From Kangiellaceae bacterium (GTDB lineage: Bacteria > Pseudomonadota > Gammaproteobacteria > Enterobacterales > Kangiellaceae), in assembly GCA_026196875.1 (NCBI GenBank), contig JAPHTP010000061.1:1-64000 (forward strand): DNA of 64,000 bases. The letters run 5' to 3'. A program made the translations under genes and the position numbers. Below, in pieces: positions 44,449 through 53,724 of the stretch. Each line of letters opens with the position of its first letter. The stretch's first letter is position 1. Under the pieces are notes generated by a model. It did no database searches, had not been told where the DNA came from, and saw nothing but the letters and a program-made list of their open reading frames with translations.

Positions 44449-46071
44449 ATGTCCTTCAAAAATGAACTTACAACAAACGGTATGACTCCTGAATTATCGA
44501 GCCTATTAGGCGAAGTTAAAGCGCAACTTCAAACTCAAAATATTTCCAAAGCAATTAGTCTTCTTGAAAATTTAACCACCCAACACCCCGACTTTGAAGA
44601 GGCTTGGCGCTTATATTATGAAGTTGCCAATTACTATTCTAATTGGCAGGTAGCATTAAGAGCTATTTCCCGACTCGTTGAGTTACGGCCAACAGACGCT
44701 ACAAATATGATTGCGAAAATTAAAGTCCTCGAGAAAGCAGGTAAGGTAGAGGAGTTTATCGAAAGTGCAATGAGCCTGGTTAAATCTGAAGACTTGAGCA
44801 CCGCGATACTCAATGAATTGGCAAGCTTGCTTTGTAAATATCAAAAATACAAAGAAGCTGAATATATTTATCGTCAAGTATTTGCCCAAACACCCTCAGA
44901 TTCAAACAATCTTCTTAACTTGGCTACTGTTCTTCAATATCAAGGCGATATTGAACAAGCAGATCATTTCGTAAGAAGTTCCATTCAACAAAATCCAACT
45001 AACTTCGACGCCTACTTTTTTGCTTCACATCTTAAGCGAGCTACAACTTCTCGGAATAATATAGATGAGTTAAAAAGGACTCTTGATGAAGGTATTGCTG
45101 ATCTAGTTTCGCAAGCCAAAATTTGTTATTCATTAGCTAAAGAGCTTGAAGATTGTAGTCAGTATAGAGAAAGCTTTGAATTTAGAAAGCGAGGAGCAGA
45201 CACTTATCGCAGTACATTCAATTATGATATACAAGACGATTTGAACTTTATCACTTCCATACAAAAAAATTATAGTAAAGATTTTTTGAGTAACACCCAG
45301 TCAATCAATCAAAGCAATGAACCAATTTTTGTTGTAGGCCTTCCTCGAACCGGCACTACCTTAGTCGAACGAATTATTAGCAGTCATAGCCGAGCACGAA
45401 CCGCAGGTGAATTAATTTACTTTAACCAATGCATGGATGAAGCCTTTGCTGGGTTAGCTCTCTCGCAGAATACATCTTTGGATGGCTTAGTCGGAGCTTC
45501 TACCAATTTTGATTTCAATCGATTAGGCCAAAGATATATCGAATTAACTCAACTTTACACCCGAGGTAAACCACACTTTGTAGATAAGTTTCCACAAAAT
45601 AGTTTGTATTTGGGTCTTATTCATAGTGCACTCCCAAAAACAAAATCTATAATTCTGGAAAGACACCCTCTTGATGTGTGTTATTCAGTGTATAAACAGA
45701 TCTTCACAAACATTTATCAGTACTCATACACGCTTGAGGAAGTTGCTGATTATTTTATAGCTCATAACCGCTTGATGAAACATTGGCAGACCTCAATTCC
45801 CGACAATGTATTGACAATCAGATATGAAAACGTCGTCAATGATTTAACCGCTCAGGTCGAAAAAATACTTTCTTTTCTTAATTTTGATTGGGAAGAAGAT
45901 TGCCTTAATTTTCAGAAAAATAAACAGGCTTCAGCTACTGCTAGTTCAAGCCAAGTTAGACAGAAGTTATACTCGACCTCAATCGGCATGTGGAAAAACT
46001 ACGAAAAGGAACTTTCTCCCGCTATCGCTAAATTAAGTGATGCAGGTTGCTTAGATGAATGGGATACTTGA
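44449..46071 (+). CDS. TPR-sulfotransferase fusion protein
   Basis: A 540-residue protein. The N-terminal half has about five TPR motifs (for example KAISLLENLTTQHPDFEEAW and EAEYIYRQVFAQTPSDSNNLLNLATVL, residues 30-180). The C-terminal sulfotransferase domain contains FVVGLPRTGTTLVERIISSHS near residue 288 and the 3'-phosphate site ERHPLDVCYSVYKQIF near 400. The architecture is that of TPR-containing sulfotransferases, whose substrates are usually unknown. It is divergent from the lipoprotein gene and convergent with the radical SAM gene. Confidence 0.9.
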   Translation: MSFKNELTTNGMTPELSSLLGEVKAQLQTQNISKAISLLENLTTQHPDFEEAWRLYYEVANYYSNWQVALRAISRLVELRPTDATNMIAKIKVLEKAGKVEEFIESAMSLVKSEDLSTAILNELASLLCKYQKYKEAEYIYRQVFAQTPSDSNNLLNLATVLQYQGDIEQADHFVRSSIQQNPTNFDAYFFASHLKRATTSRNNIDELKRTLDEGIADLVSQAKICYSLAKELEDCSQYRESFEFRKRGADTYRSTFNYDIQDDLNFITSIQKNYSKDFLSNTQSINQSNEPIFVVGLPRTGTTLVERIISSHSRARTAGELIYFNQCMDEAFAGLALSQNTSLDGLVGASTNFDFNRLGQRYIELTQLYTRGKPHFVDKFPQNSLYLGLIHSALPKTKSIILERHPLDVCYSVYKQIFTNIYQYSYTLEEVADYFIAHNRLMKHWQTSIPDNVLTIRYENVVNDLTAQVEKILSFLNFDWEEDCLNFQKNKQASATASSSQVRQKLYSTSIGMWKNYEKELSPAIAKLSDAGCLDEWDT

Positions 46072-46200
46072 AAAATTGATCGTTCCAGGTGGCACCTACT
46101 TTGAGTAAATACCTGAGGAAAAATGGCACAGCCTTTTCGTTCACTTTTCTAAGCGGCTAGGCTAGCGGATTTATTGAAGCCACCACTTGCTCATTAACGC

Positions 46201-48738
46201 CTAATCCAACAGAGACTTTGCTCTGGAGATGTTTGAACTCAATTCCCAAAAGAATTGATGAGAATCGTACTGTGCAGAATTCAAGTCCATCTTGGCAGTG
46301 CCATCAGGATCCTCAACCGTAAACCTGGCTATGCCATACTCTGCTAGCGGGCGTTTGGATACTGATAGGTTATTATTTTCCTTAAAATAACTTTCTACAT
46401 CGTGCACTAGCTCGACTTCAAGTGGGTATGTTCTTGATTCTTCAGGCATTGCAAGTTCATTTACTTCCAAAATACTATCCAAAGCAGTGCTTTCAGTTAT
46501 GTTGTAATTTTCTTTTATATAGGAGCGGAGCTCGCTAAAAAATAAATTCCAACCTCCCGGTAAGCATTTATCGACGTCAAAAAACCTGAAACAAAAACGA
46601 ATATGAGAGTATTTTTCCTGATCGCTTCTCATGAATTTTCCTAACCCAACTAAGAAATCAAGTGCAGTGATATTGTGATCCCACTGCAAGTACCTTAGCA
46701 AGTAACGTAGTACAGAATAACCATCAGCAATTGTGAAGTGCTTATATAGCTCCTTCATAATTGCTAGCTCCTCTTCAGAATAACTAAACGTTGACGTCAG
46801 ATAACCTTGTGCATCTGCTCTAATTTTGTACTTACTAATATAGTCGGGATCTGCCATTGGGCTATTTGGCAGTAATTGTGTTGGGTAAGCTTTAACCGAT
46901 ACATCACGATCAAAATATCTTTGCAAATCATTTTTAAAAGCTTCAACGGTAATTCCAGGTAAGCCGATCATTAAATCAGTAGATAGTGGAAGTCTTTGTT
47001 CATTGAATACTTCACTTAGCTCGTCATACTTAGCCGTTTTAATATTCTTGCGGTTGATGACTTCTAGGGTTTGAGTATCAGTTGATTGTATCGAAATAAC
47101 TCCTTGGCTAATAATGCCGCCTTGATTGAACACTTCAATAATTTTAGCTAAGCGCCAAGTTGTATTTTTGGTGTAGTTAACGACAACTTCAGATGGAGCT
47201 CCATATTTTTGTTTTAGCTGTACAATATGTTGAGCAAGCTCAATATCTCTATCATACATGCCAAAATTTGCATCAGCTATCCAAAGCACTCTGATCCCTT
47301 TTTGGGCTATCCAGTCGACTTCTCGCTTCACTCTGTCTAAATCAAATTTTCGCACTTTTTGACTCGTTGCAGATCCCCAATCACAGAATGTACATCCGAA
47401 AGGACATCCTCGATTCGATTCAACGATAGCGGCTTCTACATTACCTTGATAGGAATCGAAATGCCCTTCAAGATAAGGTGAAGGGATATCGTCAAAGGAC
47501 CTCATTCGAATTCTATCATCCGTCCTAATCAACCCACGGTTTACATCTTGAATATCCCGAAACGTAATGCCCGTAACTTCGGACATATCTTCCGATTTGA
47601 AACCTAGTTTTCCAGAACCATCAATAAACATTTTCGAGAGAATTTCACATATAGCAACTTCTCCTTCATTATGCACTGAAAAATCAACCGACGGATTATT
47701 ATGAAAAAACTCTTTAGATTTTTTTTCATAATTAGGCGTACTAGGTCCGCCATGAATAGTTATATTTTCGGCGTTGTGCGACTTTACTGCCTTAGATACC
47801 TGTAAGTTTAAATCGACAGACCACATGTAGTTTGAAAATAGCCACACTCCTCTGCCAAACTTTTGATATGGCCCCCTCAAGTATTCTTCGGGCGAAAGAT
47901 AAGAAATAGGTACTAACGTAAAATGCTCTAGCAACCCCTTATCTTGATAATTCTCTACTGAGCTAAACAGCATTCCCAAAGCCAACGGCAAGTGATTTTC
48001 CATGTGGGGAAAGAAATAAACAGGAATTTTTTCTTTGTTAACTTCAATTTGTTTCCAGTCATCATTGCTCTTCCAACTTATCGCGCTACTGTGAATTTCG
48101 GTACTAATCGAAGCCATTTTATTCTGGACAAGTACAAGAGCTCCAATATAGTACAGCCAATTGACAGTTGCTCTTATAGAGGTTTTATCAGCAAACATAT
48201 TGCATTGATTTTCCACAATACGGAATGAGTGAGTTGAAGCAAAACTCAACGCAATCAAAGCAATTTCTGAGGAAATTTTAAAATATCTTCTCAGTACAGG
48301 TGACCAAACTCTAAATCCGTTTTGATGTGGTGTTAGCGCAAAGTTCCTTTCTAGTCTTAATTGCTTATTCGTTACATCATCAATATCTTCGGCAGTAAAC
48401 TCAGTGATATCAACTAATACTTCATCTAGGTAGGATGCATCACTTGCATTTGATCGGATGAGTTGATTTGCTTGATATAGCTGTTCGATTCTCTGTCGAA
48501 CTTGCTCCTTTCTTAAAGGCAAAGGACTATTTTCAAATACGGGATGATTGAAATATTCGTTAATTGCTTGCTCAAAATTTTTCTCATTTGCAAACACTTC
48601 AAGCAATGGAATATCCCAAGGTTGTAATAAAGTAGGAGGTACCTTGTCACTAAGTTGACCTGCAATGAGGCGACCTTGCTTTGCAAGAAGTGTTAAATTA
48701 GGGTGGACAATCAGGTTTTCAGATTTCAATTGATGCAA
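46201..48738 (-). CDS. B12-binding-type radical SAM protein with two PqqD-like N-terminal segments
   Basis: An 845-residue radical SAM enzyme. The [4Fe-4S] motif RGCPFGCTFCDWGS (CxxxCxxC) lies near residues 446-459. A Rossmann-like, B12-binding-type region precedes it (about 245-365; TIHGGPSTP), although the classic DxHxxG signature is absent. Residues about 12-96 and 133-207 each resemble a PqqD/RRE winged helix. The TTG at 48738 has GAAGG directly against it, so an internal TTG at 48729 may be the true start. It likely forms an operon with the upstream methyltransferase gene. The substrate is unknown. Confidence 0.82.
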   Translation of the reverse strand: MHQLKSENLIVHPNLTLLAKQGRLIAGQLSDKVPPTLLQPWDIPLLEVFANEKNFEQAINEYFNHPVFENSPLPLRKEQVRQRIEQLYQANQLIRSNASDASYLDEVLVDITEFTAEDIDDVTNKQLRLERNFALTPHQNGFRVWSPVLRRYFKISSEIALIALSFASTHSFRIVENQCNMFADKTSIRATVNWLYYIGALVLVQNKMASISTEIHSSAISWKSNDDWKQIEVNKEKIPVYFFPHMENHLPLALGMLFSSVENYQDKGLLEHFTLVPISYLSPEEYLRGPYQKFGRGVWLFSNYMWSVDLNLQVSKAVKSHNAENITIHGGPSTPNYEKKSKEFFHNNPSVDFSVHNEGEVAICEILSKMFIDGSGKLGFKSEDMSEVTGITFRDIQDVNRGLIRTDDRIRMRSFDDIPSPYLEGHFDSYQGNVEAAIVESNRGCPFGCTFCDWGSATSQKVRKFDLDRVKREVDWIAQKGIRVLWIADANFGMYDRDIELAQHIVQLKQKYGAPSEVVVNYTKNTTWRLAKIIEVFNQGGIISQGVISIQSTDTQTLEVINRKNIKTAKYDELSEVFNEQRLPLSTDLMIGLPGITVEAFKNDLQRYFDRDVSVKAYPTQLLPNSPMADPDYISKYKIRADAQGYLTSTFSYSEEELAIMKELYKHFTIADGYSVLRYLLRYLQWDHNITALDFLVGLGKFMRSDQEKYSHIRFCFRFFDVDKCLPGGWNLFFSELRSYIKENYNITESTALDSILEVNELAMPEESRTYPLEVELVHDVESYFKENNNLSVSKRPLAEYGIARFTVEDPDGTAKMDLNSAQYDSHQFFWELSSNISRAKSLLD

Positions 48739-48770
48739 CCTTCAATCAATTAGCGTTCGTACCGTTCAGT

Positions 48771-49706
48771 TTATCTTTTCACAAACGAATAGTATTGACC
48801 TGCATATTCAGATTCATTTTGGAGAATCTTACCTTTATCTTCCAAGACAAGTCCATATTTTTCGAATACTCGGTACCACTCGGGGAATTCCTTGATCCTT
48901 TTAGAGACATTTAAAACGTCTTCTAAACGAAGGAATGCGCTAAGCTGGTCAATGTAGAATCGCTTGATACCGTCTAAATTCTGTTGAAATACTTGGGCAT
49001 TCATAGACACTATAGCTGAAACTGAATTTGCTATACCTGCAATTAGCCGACTTTGGCGCGCCATATTGTTTTTAGATAGCGATGAGAATATTTCGCTTAT
49101 TTGAGAAACAAAATCAGCATGTTCTATTTTTTTTTGTATTAGCTTTTCAAAACAATCAAAAAAACCATTTTCCTTCAAAAGTGAAAACTCAGCTTGTTCT
49201 TGTTGCATGTATTTTTCTATAGCAGTTTGAAAACTATGGCAAACCAACACCAACCTACCGTCTTGCTGAAGCAAGTCTGAAATAATTGTAGCAACGCTAT
49301 CCCATTCACAGTATTCAATTCCGTACTGACTAGTTATCATGCTAAAGCTTGCACTCGGCAATTGAAGTGACTCTACCGGAGTTCTATCAATAATTTCTAT
49401 TTTGGAAATAAGTTTTTTTATTTCATCAGATCTGGATTTGATTTTGTTTTTGTCAACTACGGCAGCATCAACCCCCGTAACTTGAAACCCCAGTGATTTG
49501 GAATCAGAGTAGTTTTGCGCAAGTAGTGCAATAGCACCGTTACCAGTACAAAGGTCAAGTACTGAAGAATTACTCTTCAGTTGACTAAACCTGTCGTTCC
49601 AAAAGGCTTTTAGCTCACCATCATAATTTTCTGAAAAGTCTTGAGGCAAGGAAGTGATACTTCCTGTCTCCCAATACTTACTCCAATGCTCTAGCTTGTT
49701 ACTCAT
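48771..49706 (-). CDS. class I SAM-dependent methyltransferase
   Basis: A 311-residue methyltransferase. The SAM-binding motif VLDLCTGNGAIALLA is at about residues 49-63, an acidic GVDAA follows near 78, and the motif IV-like SASFSMITSQYGIEYCEW lies near 118. The C-terminal part is helical with no extra known domain. It is followed 32 bp later by the radical SAM gene on the same strand, so the two probably act on the same molecule. The Shine-Dalgarno is weak. Confidence 0.85.
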   Translation of the reverse strand: MSNKLEHWSKYWETGSITSLPQDFSENYDGELKAFWNDRFSQLKSNSSVLDLCTGNGAIALLAQNYSDSKSLGFQVTGVDAAVVDKNKIKSRSDEIKKLISKIEIIDRTPVESLQLPSASFSMITSQYGIEYCEWDSVATIISDLLQQDGRLVLVCHSFQTAIEKYMQQEQAEFSLLKENGFFDCFEKLIQKKIEHADFVSQISEIFSSLSKNNMARQSRLIAGIANSVSAIVSMNAQVFQQNLDGIKRFYIDQLSAFLRLEDVLNVSKRIKEFPEWYRVFEKYGLVLEDKGKILQNESEYAGQYYSFVKR

Positions 49707-49759
49707 AACTTGGATATGACCCGTATTTTCAAAGTCTTCTAATCTATATTACCTTCAAT

Positions 49760-49788
49760 AAAAAAAGGCGTGCTAAGCACGCCTTTTC
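49760..49788. terminator. intrinsic terminator downstream of the TonB-dependent receptor
   Basis: The stem GGCGTGC/GCACGCC with a TAA loop between A and T tracts. It is best oriented to end minus-strand transcription of the receptor before the methyltransferase gene, so those genes probably have their own promoter. Confidence 0.9.
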
Positions 49789-49804
49789 TAACCTAACCTT
49801 TCGA

Positions 49805-52480
49805 TTAGAAAGATTGAGTGTAACGGAAGTAAGTAATACGTCCATAACCATCGTATAGGTTAAAGTTGTAGTCACGAGAACCAACTAAACCAACACCGAT
49901 TTCAGGAAGCTCTTCTGTTGCATTTCTTACACCAAAAGTAAGCTTGCCATCCCAAGCAGTGTTGTAGTTAACTTGAAGGTCATGAGTAACCCACGCTTTA
50001 ACTTTTCCTTCTCTCATCAACGTTTGATTTGGATCAACTGCTATGTCAGCACGATTAAGCTCATCAGCTGTATCTCCAATGTAGTTGACATTCCAAACGA
50101 ACGCCCAATCGTCAATTTCATAAACATTAGAAATTGTCATACGATTCTCTGGAAGACCTGGGTCGCCAGCTTGGTTCCACTCTGAAGTTCCTTCAGTATT
50201 AATGGTAGTTAGGTCGCTTGACTCATAAGTAAGAACGTGTGACCACTGAACCATAGTTCCAAGTTTACCTACTGGTAAATCCCAGTTGAAACGAACGTTA
50301 GAATCGAAACCACTTGTGTTTAACGTACCTTCGTTACCGTAACCTTGAATAATGTTCAAGATCGCGCCATTAGCAGCACGAGTAACAGAAAGTCCTGGAG
50401 GAAGTGGGTCGCCACGGTTGTCTTTGTTAACTAGCGTTTGCGCATCGAAGAAAGTAATCTTGTTATCCATTTCGATGTTGTAGTAGTCAAACGTCAAGTT
50501 AACCCAATCAGTTGGCTCATATGCAAAACCAAATGAGAACTGATCTGAGTTTTCAGAATCAAGATTTGGATTAGCAGTACGTGTACCATTAATCTGGATT
50601 CCAGTACAAGGACTTACACCTTGAGCATCACAAGTACGTTGGTCAGTTACCGAGTCAGCACTGAAAGAATCTAGCTGAGTTAAGATATCCAGAGTTGGAG
50701 CACGGAAACCTTGACCGTAAGATGCACGAAGGGTTAACTCGTCCATTGGCTGCCAACGGAAAGAAACTTTTGGAGAGAAATCACTACCGTAGTCACTGTA
50801 ATCATCGTGACGGCCAGCGATGCTCAATTCCATGTCTTCTGTAACTGGAATCAAAGTTTCGAAGTAAAGAGCAGTAACGTCACGGCTACCACCAGCACTG
50901 TTACCTGCTGAACCACCTACTTGACCTGCTTCAGAAAGAGAGTCATAGCGATCTTCATAGAACTCTTCACGATACTCACCACCGATGAACATTTGAACAG
51001 TTCCAGCATCCATTTCCATCACGTCAAAAGCTGCAGACGCCCACATTTCGTTTTGGTCGTAGAAGCTGATTCGAGAAATAGTTACTTTCATCGAGTTCAA
51101 GATATTGTCAGGCGTGCTGTATGGGTCACGTAAATCGTACGCGCCGCTTTCGATATGATCAGCTGCCGCTGAACGTAATAAGTAGTTACGACCGATGTCG
51201 TTAGTACGGTTTTTAGTGCGACGAACACCGAAATCTAACTCAACGTCGCCAACCATACCAGTTGCGCCAACCATTAAGTCTTCGATTTGATTGTCTACAT
51301 CACTATCACGATTACCTAATGCGTCGAAACGATGCCACCAGTTAACTTCCTGAGCTGTAGAAACGCCGTCATAGACATTACCAGCAGGGTTAGTTGGGTT
51401 GTTAGGGCTAGTCGCTGATAGCGGAGTTGAGAAGTAGCTTGAATCAGGAACTGGCGCATAACGACCGAAAGAGTGTGATTTGTTAACCGAAGCATTTGCC
51501 CAGATTTCCCAATCGCTGTTGATTTCATGACGACCTTTCAACCAAAGTGAACGGTTAGAAGTCGAAGCTTCATCAGCACTTACTAATGTGAAATCAAATG
51601 CACAACGAGTGCCACCTACAACTGCGTTAGAGTTTGCAACTGTGTAGAATCCAGTACCTGCATAATCACAAGCTGTTCCGCCTGCACCATCAGGAATTGA
51701 AGTCCAGTTAAAGTCATCAGTACCACCAGTAATGGTTGTGTAGCTGTTACCGTAAACAGAAGCACCTGGATTGTTCCAAGGGAATTCGCGTGCGAAGATA
51801 ATGTCACGGCCGTTCCAAGAAACACCACCCATTAAGCTAGAAGTAGCGCTTGATGCACCAAATAAAATAGAACCTTCTTCACGGTCACCACCGTTTTCAG
51901 AAGGGTTGCTTACGCTTGCTTCACCAAGCATGATTTCAGCGCCTTCGTAACCTTCACGAGTGATAACGTTGATTACACCACCCATCGCGTCAGAACCGTA
52001 TACAGCTGAAGCACCGTCGGTTAGAACTTCGATTCTTTCAATGGCACCCATTGGGATGCTGTTTAAGTCATTGTTAGAACCAGTTGAAGGTGATTTAGGA
52101 AGACGACGACCGTCAACCAATACTAAGGTACGAGAAGAACCGATACCACGTAAACTTACAGATGAAGTACCCTGTGCAGAGCTACCAGACTGAGGACGGA
52201 AAGAACCAGCACTGTTAAAAGTTAGACTACGTAAGAAATCTGCTGCAGAGCTTTCACCACTTAGGTCAATTTGCTCTCTATCAATTACAGTAATTGGTAA
52301 AGCACCTTCAACGTCAGTACGTTTAATACGAGAACCCGTAATGGTAATTTTCTGCTCTTCCGCTTCTTCTTCTTCAGCAGCAAAAACTGCTGGAGCAGAG
52401 TATGCAGTAACAGCAGTCCCAGCGAGTAAAGCATACTTCACCGCTTTCGCAATTGGATTGCGTTTATCTAATGTACTCAA
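49805..52480 (-). CDS. TonB-dependent outer-membrane receptor
   Basis: An 891-residue receptor. The signal peptide ends about residue 34 (PAVFAAEEEE) and a TonB box-like segment ITITGSRIKRTD follows near residue 45. The plug domain (about 55-165) includes VSLRGIGSSRTLVLVDGRRL and ASAVYGSDAMGGVINVITR; the barrel domain ends in RYTQSF. This class in marine proteobacteria usually imports peptides, carbohydrates or other metabolites rather than siderophores. It starts with TTG eight bases after GGGAG. It should be energised by the TonB operon at 37140-42189. Confidence 0.93.
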   Translation of the reverse strand: MSTLDKRNPIAKAVKYALLAGTAVTAYSAPAVFAAEEEEAEEQKITITGSRIKRTDVEGALPITVIDREQIDLSGESSAADFLRSLTFNSAGSFRPQSGSSAQGTSSVSLRGIGSSRTLVLVDGRRLPKSPSTGSNNDLNSIPMGAIERIEVLTDGASAVYGSDAMGGVINVITREGYEGAEIMLGEASVSNPSENGGDREEGSILFGASSATSSLMGGVSWNGRDIIFAREFPWNNPGASVYGNSYTTITGGTDDFNWTSIPDGAGGTACDYAGTGFYTVANSNAVVGGTRCAFDFTLVSADEASTSNRSLWLKGRHEINSDWEIWANASVNKSHSFGRYAPVPDSSYFSTPLSATSPNNPTNPAGNVYDGVSTAQEVNWWHRFDALGNRDSDVDNQIEDLMVGATGMVGDVELDFGVRRTKNRTNDIGRNYLLRSAAADHIESGAYDLRDPYSTPDNILNSMKVTISRISFYDQNEMWASAAFDVMEMDAGTVQMFIGGEYREEFYEDRYDSLSEAGQVGGSAGNSAGGSRDVTALYFETLIPVTEDMELSIAGRHDDYSDYGSDFSPKVSFRWQPMDELTLRASYGQGFRAPTLDILTQLDSFSADSVTDQRTCDAQGVSPCTGIQINGTRTANPNLDSENSDQFSFGFAYEPTDWVNLTFDYYNIEMDNKITFFDAQTLVNKDNRGDPLPPGLSVTRAANGAILNIIQGYGNEGTLNTSGFDSNVRFNWDLPVGKLGTMVQWSHVLTYESSDLTTINTEGTSEWNQAGDPGLPENRMTISNVYEIDDWAFVWNVNYIGDTADELNRADIAVDPNQTLMREGKVKAWVTHDLQVNYNTAWDGKLTFGVRNATEELPEIGVGLVGSRDYNFNLYDGYGRITYFRYTQSF

Positions 52481-53034
52481 TTTATTTCTCCCTGGTTGTC
52501 ATGGAGGTTGTTATAAAGTGAAAAGAGGCTCTTCGTTATACTCAAAAAGTCCAAAATCCACATCTTTTGGCCTATAGGCCTGATCTGCCAGCCCCGATAC
52601 TAACCGTAATGCGGCTCGAAGGTCAACACTTTGTTTCCAAATATTAATGGCTATTTTTTATACATAAAACGGAAAAAGAACAGCCTTTTAAAGTGCTCTG
52701 AAGGTCATAGCGAAACCGATAAATTATTCTTAAAAATCAACAAGATAGAATTTATCTCTTAGGCGAGATTTGTTGCATTTTAGATTACCCAAGCCTCCGC
52801 AGCTTTTTCGAATAAATCCCACGCTGCTTGTTGAAAAATTATAGATGTAACAAAATTTATAAATTGAAGGCTACAAGAAGTGAGTTTTAAAGCCTCAAAT
52901 GAGCGTCTTTTAGCGGAAAATCTAGGTCAAATTGAAAAAGAGGAACTCTCGAATTTTAAACATACAAAAAAGCCCGCTTAGTATAAGCGGGCTTTTTTCT
53001 TAACAATCAAATAGTTACAATCATAAACCAGTCA
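52481..53034. other. 554-bp gap between the receptor gene and the psp operon
   Basis: It holds the long leader and promoter region of the TonB-dependent receptor (minus strand), with a short palindrome GGCCTATAGGCC near 52569-52580, and the psp terminator at 52966-52998. I found no gene and no recognisable riboswitch core. The part between 52700 and 52960 is plain AT-rich sequence. Confidence 0.5.
52966..52998. terminator. intrinsic terminator of the psp operon
   Basis: The stem AGCCCGCTTA/TAAGCGGGCT with a short loop, A tract on one side and six T on the other, 37 bp past the pspC stop. Confidence 0.92.
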
Positions 53035-53499
53035 TCATTGCTCCATCTTTTTAAACTCTTTTTCTAATTCAAATCGATTTGAAGTGACAAATGATTCCAT
53101 TTTTTGCAGCTTCCTTTCAATTTGAGAGAATTTGCCTTCTATACTATCTAATTGATCAACAGTCGCCGGGCCTGCGCGCCACACTTCTTTTACAGAAGGT
53201 CTGTATGGCTTGTCTGTGTGATGATGGCTAGCGCTGGTGTTTCCATGCTTGCTTTTTTCAAAACACCCTTTGCTGTCTTTACTTCCTGGTTTAGGGTCTA
53301 ATATGAAGTATAAAACAAAGTAAACGAGAATTATCGGTCCAAACCCCATCAAAACCATGGAAACCGTAATTATTCTAACTACCCAGGTTTCAAATCCAAA
53401 ATACTCTGCTACGCCTGAACACACTCCGCATATTTTAGCATTGTCAGGATTGCGATAAAGTTTTCTACTTCGCCCCTGATAGTTTTGATCACGCGTCAT
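53035..53499 (-). CDS. pspC: phage shock protein C
   Basis: A 154-residue inner-membrane protein. The PspC motif KLYRNPDNAKICGVCSGVAEYFG lies in residues 14-37 (split) and a membrane helix follows (IITVSMVLMGFGPIILVYFVLYFI). The C-terminal 90 residues form a longer cytoplasmic extension with a helical, coiled-coil-like end, compared with about 119 residues in E. coli. I start at the ATG at 53499, which has GGAG upstream, overlapping pspB by 11 bp. It helps sense envelope stress and tether PspA. Confidence 0.93.
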   Translation of the reverse strand: MTRDQNYQGRSRKLYRNPDNAKICGVCSGVAEYFGFETWVVRIITVSMVLMGFGPIILVYFVLYFILDPKPGSKDSKGCFEKSKHGNTSASHHHTDKPYRPSVKEVWRAGPATVDQLDSIEGKFSQIERKLQKMESFVTSNRFELEKEFKKMEQ

Positions 53500-53722
53500 G
53501 CTTTTTTCTCCAATCTGGAGTTTCTTGATCAAGTATCGATTCTAGTGTTTCGATCCTTTCCATCATTCCATCAGCAATTTTTGCCAGTTCTTGTAAACGA
53601 TTATGCTCCTCTTCTGAAATCCCTGACTTCTGATTTGTAGAACGGTAGTGCATAACGATCCAAGTAGGCGCCACAACAGCTAACAACAGTATCGAAGAAA
53701 TTAATGCGATTACATCACCCAT
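53489..53722 (-). CDS. pspB: phage shock protein B
   Basis: A 77-residue small membrane protein. One N-terminal helix (ALISSILLLAVVAPTWIVMHY) is followed by a cytoplasmic coiled segment containing EEHNRLQELAKIADGMMERIETLESILD, the typical PspB layout. It positively regulates the psp response together with PspC. AGGAG lies seven bases before the ATG. It overlaps pspC, so translation is coupled. Confidence 0.93.
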   Translation of the reverse strand: MGDVIALISSILLLAVVAPTWIVMHYRSTNQKSGISEEEHNRLQELAKIADGMMERIETLESILDQETPDWRKKHDA

Positions 53723-53724
53723 TC

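Noticed and set aside
46130-46165. Nine-residue plus-strand frame MAQPFRSLF with a good GAGG upstream
   Set aside because: Too short to support by itself, and on the strand opposite to the radical SAM operon.
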